A stretch of 5,027 bases of DNA, from assembly GCA_947479185.1 (NCBI GenBank), contig CANJYY010000240.1, forward strand, positions 1-5,027, written 5' to 3'. Below are positions 1 through 4,578 of this stretch, one piece after another. The notes beneath the pieces are model-generated. The model worked only from the letters and a program-made list of their open reading frames with translations, did not search any database and was not told the DNA's origin. The stretch is from Caulobacteraceae bacterium (GTDB taxonomy: Bacteria; Pseudomonadota; Alphaproteobacteria; Caulobacterales; Caulobacteraceae). A program made the position numbers and the translations under genes. Each line of letters starts with the position of its first letter. Position 1 is the first letter of the stretch.

Positions 1-192
1 ATCGCCTTCGCGCCGTTGGGGGGCGGGATCTCGGCGGCGGGCGACCTGGCCTGGACCTACGGGACGGCCGGCTGGGACAGGGACGGTGTGGCGGTAAAGG
101 CCCACTATGTGCGCGTCTGGCAGCGTCGGCCGGAGGGCTGGCGGCTGGTGTTCGACGAGCTGCTGATTCCGAAGGCGGCGGCGGCGAGGTGA
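1..192 (+). CDS. SnoaL/DUF4440-like protein, C-terminal fragment
   Basis: The first reading frame is open from the window edge to a TGA at 190-192, giving the last 63 residues of a protein whose start lies outside. The visible part reads GDLAWTYGTAGW, then AHYVRVWQRRPEGWRLVFDE and ends LLIPKAAAAR. A glycine-aspartate turn, an aromatic beta strand, a basic RVW strand and a final strand with a tryptophan are typical of the last strands of the NTF2-like cone fold of DUF4440/SnoaL proteins. Members include small putative isomerases and many secreted or cytosolic proteins of unknown role, so no reaction can be assigned. It converges on the alkyltransferase gene across a 200-base gap. The family call is from pattern recognition on a fragment, and an unrelated beta-rich protein cannot be excluded. 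Confidence 0.7.
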   Translation: MAFAPLGGGISAAGDLAWTYGTAGWDRDGVAVKAHYVRVWQRRPEGWRLVFDELLIPKAAAAR

Positions 193-227
193 GACACCGC
201 TCAGCTAGGCGGAACTCGTCCTGATCT

Positions 228-350
228 CTTGATGAGCATTCCGGCTCCGGCGGGACCTTCGTCAAGGACGGGCCCGCAGGGCCCGCCGCTGCGCGGCCGC
301 GAAGCGGTCCTTGACCAAGGTCGCCGTCCGGAGCGGACCATTCCATCAAG
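228..350. repeat. Long imperfect inverted repeat with three central mini-hairpins (convergent gap)
   Basis: This element lies between the two convergent genes. The left arm (228-269) and right arm (307-350) pair through several blocks: CTTGATG 228-234 with CATCAAG 344-350; GCTCCGG 244-250 with CCGGAGC 328-334; and a 15-base block 255-269 with 307-321 that has one mismatch and contains GTCAAGGAC/GTCCTTGAC. The enclosed 37 bases fold into three consecutive short hairpins with three-base loops: 269-285 (stem CGGGCCC, loop GCA), 285-297 (stem GCCGC, loop TGC) and 297-307 (stem CCGC, loop GAA). Neighbouring hairpins share their boundary base. There is no T-tract on either side, so it is not a classical intrinsic terminator. 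A REP-like intergenic element or a bidirectional 3'-end/terminator structure is the likely reading. Confidence 0.75.
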
Positions 351-392
351 GCCTTCAGGGCGTATCAGCATCAATCCGGGGGAGAGGTCGGC

Positions 393-1289
393 TCACCCCG
401 CTTTCGCCACAGCCTCCATCCCCAGCATCGCCGCCTTCCGTCCCAGGCCCCAGTGGTAGCCGGTCAGGCGGCCGTCGCGGGCGATGACCCGGTGACAGGG
501 GATCAGCAGGCTGACCGGGTTGGCCCCGATGGCCGCGCCGGTGGCCTGGAAGGCCTTGGGCTTGCCGGCCCAGCGGGCGACGTCGCCATAGGTGGCCGTG
601 GCCCCGGCCGGAATGCGCAGCAGGGCCTTCCAGACCTGGACGTGGAACGGCGAGCCGATCAGCACGATGGGCAGGGGGCCGTCGCCCTCGCCGAAGGCCC
701 GCACGGCCATGTCGCGGGCCGTCTCGTCATCGCGCAGCCAGTCGGCGGCGGGGAAACGGCGATGCATGTCGGCGAAGGCCGCCTCCTCGCCGGCTTCGTC
801 GACGAAGCCCAGACCCGCCAGGCCGCGCGGCGCGACGGCGAACAGGCCCCGGCCGAACGGCGTCGGCGCCAGACCCCAGCGCAGGGTCAGACCCTCGCCG
901 CGGCGACGGGCCTCGCCGGGCGTGACGGCCTCCTGGGCAATGAACAGGTCATGCAGCCGCGAGGGGCCGGAGAGGCCCGTGTCCAGCGCCGCGTCCAGCA
1001 CGCTGGCGCCCTCCTCCAGCAGGGTGCGGGCCTCGGCGTGGGCGATCGAGGCGACGAAGGCCTTCGGGCTGACCCCGGCCCAGCGGGTGAAGACGCGCTG
1101 GAAGTGGAACGGCGACAGGCCGACGGCGCCGGCGGCCTCGTCCAGCGACGGGTGTTCCCGCCAGTTGTCGGCCAGCCAGGCCAGGGCGCGGGCCATGCGA
1201 TCGTAGTCGCGGGCGCGCTCCTCGAGCTGAACGATGACGCCGGAGGCCGGCGCCGGGGCGGAGCGGGTGGGGGTCATGTCGTAAGCCAT
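393..1289 (-). CDS. ada: Ada-like fusion: AraC-type HTH plus O6-methylguanine-DNA methyltransferase
   Basis: This 298-residue protein joins a regulator to a suicidal DNA-repair alkyltransferase that moves alkyl groups from O6-alkylguanine or O4-alkylthymine to its own cysteine. Residues ~30-130 form two AraC-type helix-turn-helix units (LDEAAGAVGLSPFHFQRVF at 49-67 and a second near 97-118). Residues ~212-295 are the transferase domain: GSPFHVQVWKAL at 212-223, Tyr234, hinge GANPVS 255-260, active site PCHRV with Cys265 and His266, then GYHW 277-280 and probable Glu292 of the catalytic triad. The zinc-binding N-terminal domain of E. coli Ada, which repairs methylphosphotriesters and triggers Ada as an activator, is absent, as in many shorter Ada-type fusions. 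The position of the base-flipping arginine appears to be Gln248. The stop is TGA (395-393). No clear Shine-Dalgarno precedes Met1; Met5 is an alternative start. It is divergent from nth. Confidence 0.93.
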   Translation of the reverse strand: MAYDMTPTRSAPAPASGVIVQLEERARDYDRMARALAWLADNWREHPSLDEAAGAVGLSPFHFQRVFTRWAGVSPKAFVASIAHAEARTLLEEGASVLDAALDTGLSGPSRLHDLFIAQEAVTPGEARRRGEGLTLRWGLAPTPFGRGLFAVAPRGLAGLGFVDEAGEEAAFADMHRRFPAADWLRDDETARDMAVRAFGEGDGPLPIVLIGSPFHVQVWKALLRIPAGATATYGDVARWAGKPKAFQATGAAIGANPVSLLIPCHRVIARDGRLTGYHWGLGRKAAMLGMEAVAKAG

Positions 1290-1417
1290 GCACCGAAGCT
1301 AGGCGGGTCGAAACGCGAAATCCGCCCGGTTCTTGCGGCGTCGGGAATTATGTCGAGGGCAGCATAGCGCGGCCGTCCGCCTTGGCGAACCGGGCGGCGC
1401 GCGCCATCTTCGCGGCG
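1290..1417. promoter_or_regulatory. Shared divergent upstream region of the alkyltransferase and nth genes
   Basis: These 128 bases separate two divergently transcribed genes and so must carry promoters for both, unless an internal start is used. No convincing -35/-10 pair and no strong Shine-Dalgarno was found for either gene. The most A+T-rich patch is around 1345-1357 (GGGAATTATGTC), which is the best place to look for a -10 region. The assignment as regulatory DNA rests on gene orientation only. Confidence 0.4.
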
Positions 1418-2092
1418 ATGAAAAAGCCCGCGCCGAAAAAACGCCTGTCGCCGAAGGAGAAGCAGCGGGTCTCCGACCTGTTCGACCGCTTCCAGACCCT
1501 GTCGGACGATCCGCGCACCGAACTGGCGTTCCAGGACCCCTTCACCCTGGTGGTCGCGGTCGCCCTGTCGGCCCAGGCGACGGACGTGCAGGTCAACAAG
1601 GCCACGGCCAAGCTGTTTCCGGTCGCCAGCACGCCGGAGGCCATGCTGGCGCTCGGCGAGGCGGGGCTGATCCCCTACGTCAATTCCATCGGCCTGTTCC
1701 GCAACAAGGCGAAGAACGTCATCGCCCTGTCGCGGATCGTGCTGGAAAAGCACGGCGGCCGGACGCCGCTGAACCGCGCCGATCTGGAGGCCCTGCCCGG
1801 CGTCGGGCGCAAGACCGCCAGCGTGGTGCTCAACGAGCTGGGCATCGAGCCGGCGATCGCCGTCGACACCCATGTGTTCCGCGTCGCCCACCGGCTGAAG
1901 CTGTCGGACGGCAAGACCCCGGACAAGGTCGAGGCCGACCTGATGGCCATCGTGCCGGAGCCCTGTCTGACCCGCGCTCACCACTGGCTGATCCTGCACG
2001 GCCGCTACACCTGCCTGGCGCGCAAGCCGAAGTGCGCGGGCTGCCAGGTGCGAGACCTGTGCCCGTCGGCGGAGCTGTTTATCGGGGGATGA
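1418..2092 (+). CDS. nth: Endonuclease III (DNA glycosylase/AP lyase)
   Basis: This base-excision repair enzyme removes oxidised pyrimidines and cuts the resulting abasic site by beta-elimination. From ATG 1418 it has 224 residues, a little longer than E. coli Nth (211). The motif SAQATDVQVNKAT spans 51-63. The helix-hairpin-helix LPGVGRK is at 126-132, with Lys132 as the Schiff-base nucleophile, and the catalytic aspartate is Asp150 in VDTHVFRV. The 4Fe-4S cluster cysteines are Cys199, Cys206, Cys209 and Cys215, in the exact Nth spacing C-x6-C-x2-C-x5-C, so the protein looks fully functional. The N-terminus (KKPAPKKRLSPKEK) is basic, which is common in homologues. An in-frame TTG at 1382 would add 12 residues, but ATG 1418 is preferred because the family-like sequence begins just after it. 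Neither start has a good ribosome-binding site. It is divergent from the alkyltransferase gene and converges on the ATP-grasp gene. Confidence 0.97.
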   Translation: MKKPAPKKRLSPKEKQRVSDLFDRFQTLSDDPRTELAFQDPFTLVVAVALSAQATDVQVNKATAKLFPVASTPEAMLALGEAGLIPYVNSIGLFRNKAKNVIALSRIVLEKHGGRTPLNRADLEALPGVGRKTASVVLNELGIEPAIAVDTHVFRVAHRLKLSDGKTPDKVEADLMAIVPEPCLTRAHHWLILHGRYTCLARKPKCAGCQVRDLCPSAELFIGG

Positions 2093-2099
2093 GACTGGG

Positions 2100-2259
2100 T
2101 TCCTCCCCTCGCAGAGGGGAGGGGGACCCTGCGAAGCAGGGTGGAGGGGGCGGCGCCGAGGTCGCCGGAAAGTCCGGAATTCAGGATGGGCCGCTCGCCT
2201 TCGCGCTGTCCCCTCCACCACGCTCCGCGTGGTCCCCCTCCCCGCCTTGCGGGGAGGAA
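2100..2259. repeat. 160-bp inverted repeat of four hairpins between convergent genes
   Basis: Two 50-base arms (2100-2149 and 2210-2259) are inverted copies matching at 40 of 50 positions, separated by a 60-base spacer. Each arm itself folds into two hairpins. The left arm has 2102-2122 (nine-base stem CCTCCCCTC, loop GCA) and 2126-2142 (stem ACCCTGC, loop GAA). The right arm has 2217-2233 (stem ACCACGC, loop TCC) and 2237-2257 (stem CCTCCCCGC, loop CTT). The mismatches between arms all fall in hairpin tips. The element starts 8 bases after the nth stop and ends 3 bases before the ATP-grasp stop codon. It lacks a T-tract. From memory, G-rich nested palindromes of this style are common between genes in alphaproteobacteria. 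A REP-like element serving as a bidirectional 3'-end structure is the likely role. Confidence 0.85.
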
Positions 2260-2262
2260 TGT

Positions 2263-3114
2263 CTACCCCACCGCCCTCGCCACCGCTGCGGCGAACACCG
2301 CACCCGCTTCCGGCCCGTGCTCCAGGAACAGGTCCGGCTCGATGGCTTCCAGCTCCATCAGCCGCAGGGTCCCGTCCGGATGGCGGATCAGGTCGATGCG
2401 GCAGTAGGTCAGGGGGCCCGGCGCGGCGGCCAGCACCCTCGCGGCGACCTCCAGAGCGCCCGGCGGCGCGGTGATCGGGCCGATGGTCGAGCCGAACTGA
2501 GGCTGGACGCGGAAGTCGCCTTCCCTGGCCACCTTGCCGATGGCGTGGCTGAAGACGCCGTCGAAGAATAGCAGGGAAATCTCGCCCTCGCCCGACACCG
2601 ACGGCAGGAAGGGCTGGATCATCGCCGCGCCGGAGGGGCCGCCGGTCAGCGCCTCGCCGGCCGACAGTTTCACCGTTTCATGCGAGCCGCCCGACACCTG
2701 CGGCTTCACCACCAGCGTTTCGGCGCCCAGCGTGGCGCGGGCGGCCGCGACCACCGCGTCATCCACCCGATCGGCGAACACCGTCGGCACCACCGGCACG
2801 CCGGCGGCCTCCAGATCGGCGAGATAGGTCTTGGTCGTGTTCCAGCGCAGGACGGCGGCCGGATTGACGGCCTTCACGCCCCTCGCCTCAAGGCCAGACA
2901 GCATCGCCAGCCAGTCGGCGGCGTCCTGATGATAGCCCCAGGCCAGCAGCGGCAGGACGGCGTCCACGTCCGCTTCCGCCGCCCTCGGCCATTCCATCGA
3001 GACGACCTCCAGCCCCGCGCCGGAGAGGGCGGCGGTCAGGCGGTCGAAGGCCGGACCCCAGATGCGGACATAGGGGTTGTGGGCGGCGGGGGTGAGCAGG
3101 GCGATGCGGGCCAT
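2263..3114 (-). CDS. ATP-grasp ligase-like protein (RimK/glutathione-synthetase-type fold)
   Basis: This 283-residue predicted cytosolic enzyme begins MARIALLTPAAHNPYVRIWG, a pre-ATP-grasp Rossmann-like segment. It continues with WNTTKTYLADLEAAGVPVVP (91-110), where Lys95 is a likely ATP-binding lysine. VVKPQVSGGSHET (135-147) carries the second nucleotide lysine, Lys137, and a glycine-rich loop. GEGEISLLFFDG (175-186), Lys194, Asp241 and MELEAIEP (253-260) are the expected ATP and magnesium ligands. ATP-grasp enzymes join a carboxylate to an amine or thiol through an acylphosphate. The overall pattern resembles the family containing DcsG (O-ureido-serine cyclo-ligase), but no other cycloserine genes are visible, so the substrate is unknown. 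The start is ATG 3114 with AGGGG six bases upstream; the stop is TAG (2265-2263). The gene lies 31 bases downstream of the DUF1330 gene, a likely operon. Confidence 0.85.
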   Translation of the reverse strand: MARIALLTPAAHNPYVRIWGPAFDRLTAALSGAGLEVVSMEWPRAAEADVDAVLPLLAWGYHQDAADWLAMLSGLEARGVKAVNPAAVLRWNTTKTYLADLEAAGVPVVPTVFADRVDDAVVAAARATLGAETLVVKPQVSGGSHETVKLSAGEALTGGPSGAAMIQPFLPSVSGEGEISLLFFDGVFSHAIGKVAREGDFRVQPQFGSTIGPITAPPGALEVAARVLAAAPGPLTYCRIDLIRHPDGTLRLMELEAIEPDLFLEHGPEAGAVFAAAVARAVG

Positions 3115-3120
3115 GCATCG

Positions 3121-3125
3121 CCCCT
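3121..3125 (-). promoter_or_regulatory. Probable ribosome-binding site of the ATP-grasp gene
   Basis: On the minus strand AGGGG stands six bases before ATG 3114, inside the 31-base gap after the DUF1330 stop. It is a partial match to the anti-Shine-Dalgarno complement and supports the chosen start. Confidence 0.45.
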
Positions 3126-3145
3126 AAGTCACCGCGTCGCCGGCG

Positions 3146-3433
3146 TCAAAGGCCCTGGACGAGCACCACGCGGTATTCCGAGCCCTTGAAGCGGTGTTCG
3201 CGGGCGGCGGCGTAGGCCGGGCTGTTGTACCAGGCCTTCGCCTCTTCCACCGTCGGGAAGGACACGACCACCACGCCCTCGACGGCCGGGCCTTCCAGAA
3301 CTTCGTGCGGTCCGTAGACCACGTGCGGCGTCACGGCGTGGCCGGCCATGCTGGGCCCCGCCAGACCCGAATAGGTCGCCAGTTCGGCGGCGTCGGTGGT
3401 CTTGTCGCGAATGAAGATCATGTAGGCAGCCAT
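3146..3433 (-). CDS. DUF1330 family protein
   Basis: This complete small protein of 95 residues matches the usual size of DUF1330 members, which adopt a dimeric ferredoxin-like alpha/beta-barrel fold and have no generally established function. It begins with the first strand AAYMIFIRDKTTD. YSGLAGPSMAGH (21-32), a middle strand VVVVSFPTVEEAKAWYNSP (54-72) and the helix AYAAAREHR (73-81) follow, then the last strand YRVVLVQG. The segment EEAKAWYNSPAYAAAREHR is the family hallmark. No signal peptide or membrane segment is visible. The start is ATG 3433, with AGGGA eight bases upstream. It is divergent from the PfkB kinase gene and is the first gene of a probable two-gene unit with the ATP-grasp gene downstream. 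A link between the two products is inferred from that arrangement only. Confidence 0.92.
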   Translation of the reverse strand: MAAYMIFIRDKTTDAAELATYSGLAGPSMAGHAVTPHVVYGPHEVLEGPAVEGVVVVSFPTVEEAKAWYNSPAYAAAREHRFKGSEYRVVLVQGL

Positions 3434-3583
3434 GGCGTTCGTCCCTGTGGTTTCTTGAGGAACGCCAGCTTCGCCGGGCTTTCCCGGGGTAAGTCGACCG
3501 CCTTTCGGGCGCCCCGCGTTTGCCCCGCCGGGCCTTGTCCTGTAACCAGCGCGAACCCTTCAGCCACGCCAGAACCTCCCGCC
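3434..3583. promoter_or_regulatory. Divergent intergenic region between DUF1330 and PfkB kinase genes
   Basis: These 150 bases lie between divergent starts, so promoters for both directions are expected here. The only structure noted is a short five-base-pair hairpin at 3474-3487 (CCGGG, loop CTTT, CCCGG). A weak candidate for the + strand kinase promoter is TTGCCC, 15 bases, then TGTAAC just after position 3520; the spacing is short and it is not convincing. No recognisable operator or leader peptide for the histidine genes was seen. Confidence 0.35.
3442..3446 (-). promoter_or_regulatory. Probable ribosome-binding site of the DUF1330 gene
   Basis: AGGGA on the minus strand is separated by eight bases from ATG 3433. 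Position and sequence are reasonable for a Shine-Dalgarno and support that start codon. Confidence 0.5.
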
Positions 3584-4576
3584 ATGACTGACCTCTACGA
3601 CGTCGCCGCCATCGGCAACGCCATCGTTGACGTGATCGCCCCCTGCGACGACGCCTTCCTGGAGACCCAGGGCCTGGTGAAGAACTCGATGCAGCTGATC
3701 GACGAGGATCAGGCCGAGGAGCTCTATGGCCACATGGCGCCGGGCATCGAGACCTCGGGCGGCTCGGCCGGCAACACCGTCGCCGGGGTCGCCAGCTTCG
3801 GCGGCAAGGCGGCCTTCCTTGGCAAGGTCGCCGACGACCAGCTGGGCGAGGTCTATGAGCACGACATGAAAGCCATCGGGGTCGCGTTCGACTCCCGCCC
3901 GCTGGTCGGCGGCCCGCGCACCGCGCGCAGCCTGATCAATGTCACGCCCGAAGGTCACCGCACGATGTGCACCTTCCTCGGCGCCTCGACCGAGCTCGCG
4001 CCCGATGACGTCGACGCGCTGATGATCGAAAGCGCGAAGATCATCTTCCTCGAAGGCTATCTGTTTGATCCGCCCGAAGCCCGCCGCGCCTTCGCCAAGG
4101 CCGCCGGCCTGTCGCGCGCGGCCGGGCGGCTGATGGCCATCACCCTGTCGGATTCCTTCGTCGTCGAGCGCCACCGCGACGTGCTGCTCGGTTTCGTAGA
4201 GACCGAGTGCGACATCGTCCTGGCCAACGAGTCTGAAGTGAAGGCGATGTTCCAGACCGACGACTTCGACGCCGCGGCCCAGGCGCTCGTCGATCGCACC
4301 CGCATCTGCGCCATCACCCGGGGCGAAGCCGGCTCGGTGGTGTACGCGGGCGGGGCGTCGCACGTCATTCCCGCCTATCCGGTGGAAAAAGTCGTGGACA
4401 CGACCGGCGCCGGCGACCAATACGCGGCGGGGTTTTTGCTCGGCGTGGCCCGCGGGCGGTCGTTCGACGTCTGTGGCCGGCTTGGCGCCCTGGCCGCGGC
4501 CGAGGTGATCGGCCACTACGGCCCCAGACCCCAGGTCTCGCTCGAGGCGCTGGCGAAGGCGGAAGGACTGCTCTGA
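3584..4576 (+). CDS. PfkB-family carbohydrate/nucleoside kinase (adenosine-kinase-like)
   Basis: This 330-residue cytosolic kinase transfers the ATP gamma-phosphate to a sugar or nucleoside hydroxyl. The N-terminus MTDLYDVAAIGNAIVDVIA is the first strand of the ribokinase fold. PfkB signature 1 runs 59-82, starting GGSAGNTVAGVASFGG. NESEVKAMF (215-223) is the conserved N-x-x-E region involved in magnesium/phosphate binding. Signature 2, DTTGAGDQYAAGFL (272-285), holds the anion hole and catalytic base Asp278. All key residues are present. The sequence resembles the alphaproteobacterial PfkB proteins usually named adenosine kinase; inosine/guanosine or sugar kinase activity cannot be excluded. 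ATG 3584 is chosen because the fold starts there: the frame stays open upstream to 3194, but that part lies opposite the DUF1330 gene. No Shine-Dalgarno precedes the start. The stop overlaps the hisB start, so co-transcription and coupled translation are likely. Confidence 0.93.
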   Translation: MTDLYDVAAIGNAIVDVIAPCDDAFLETQGLVKNSMQLIDEDQAEELYGHMAPGIETSGGSAGNTVAGVASFGGKAAFLGKVADDQLGEVYEHDMKAIGVAFDSRPLVGGPRTARSLINVTPEGHRTMCTFLGASTELAPDDVDALMIESAKIIFLEGYLFDPPEARRAFAKAAGLSRAAGRLMAITLSDSFVVERHRDVLLGFVETECDIVLANESEVKAMFQTDDFDAAAQALVDRTRICAITRGEAGSVVYAGGASHVIPAYPVEKVVDTTGAGDQYAAGFLLGVARGRSFDVCGRLGALAAAEVIGHYGPRPQVSLEALAKAEGLL

Positions 4577-4578
4577 TG
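4574..4578 (+). promoter_or_regulatory. TGATG stop-start overlap coupling the kinase gene to hisB
   Basis: The kinase stop TGA (4574-4576) shares its final A with the hisB start ATG (4576-4578). No good Shine-Dalgarno precedes the ATG apart from GAAGGA at 4560-4565, about ten bases upstream. Such overlaps usually reflect translational coupling within one operon. Confidence 0.75.

Noticed and set aside
1333..1349. Possible Ada box (AAT then GCAA on the minus strand) upstream of the alkyltransferase gene
   Set aside because: The spacing is 10 bases instead of the 6 of the E. coli ada promoter, and the protein lacks the N-terminal domain that makes Ada an activator at such boxes.
453..1367. Long open + strand frame opposite the alkyltransferase gene
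   Set aside because: It is antisense to a clearly recognised protein; its translation is low-complexity Gly/Ala/Arg/Gln with no domain, as expected for shadow frames in G+C-rich DNA.
1274..2221. Long open minus-strand frame opposite nth
   Set aside because: It covers a canonical endonuclease III with an intact iron-sulfur motif and runs through both intergenic regions; it has no recognisable family features.
2100..2259. Classical rho-independent terminator
   Set aside because: The stems are strong but no T-tract follows on either strand; a terminator role is possible but not in the classical form.
1333..2571. 412-codon + strand frame over nth, the second repeat and the ATP-grasp gene
   Set aside because: It spans a palindromic intergenic element and two real genes in other frames; its composition is that of frame-shifted G+C-rich code.
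3194..3583. N-terminal extension of the PfkB kinase upstream of ATG 3584
   Set aside because: The extension lies opposite the DUF1330 gene and the divergent gap, and the ribokinase fold starts at ATG 3584.
3434..3583. Histidine attenuator or riboswitch ahead of the PfkB-hisB genes
   Set aside because: No run of histidine codons, no leader peptide and no competing stem-loops were found; only one five-base-pair hairpin is present.
3560..4516. Long minus-strand frame opposite the PfkB kinase
   Set aside because: The kinase frame holds all PfkB signatures; the antisense product is charged, repetitive and unrelated to any family I recognise.
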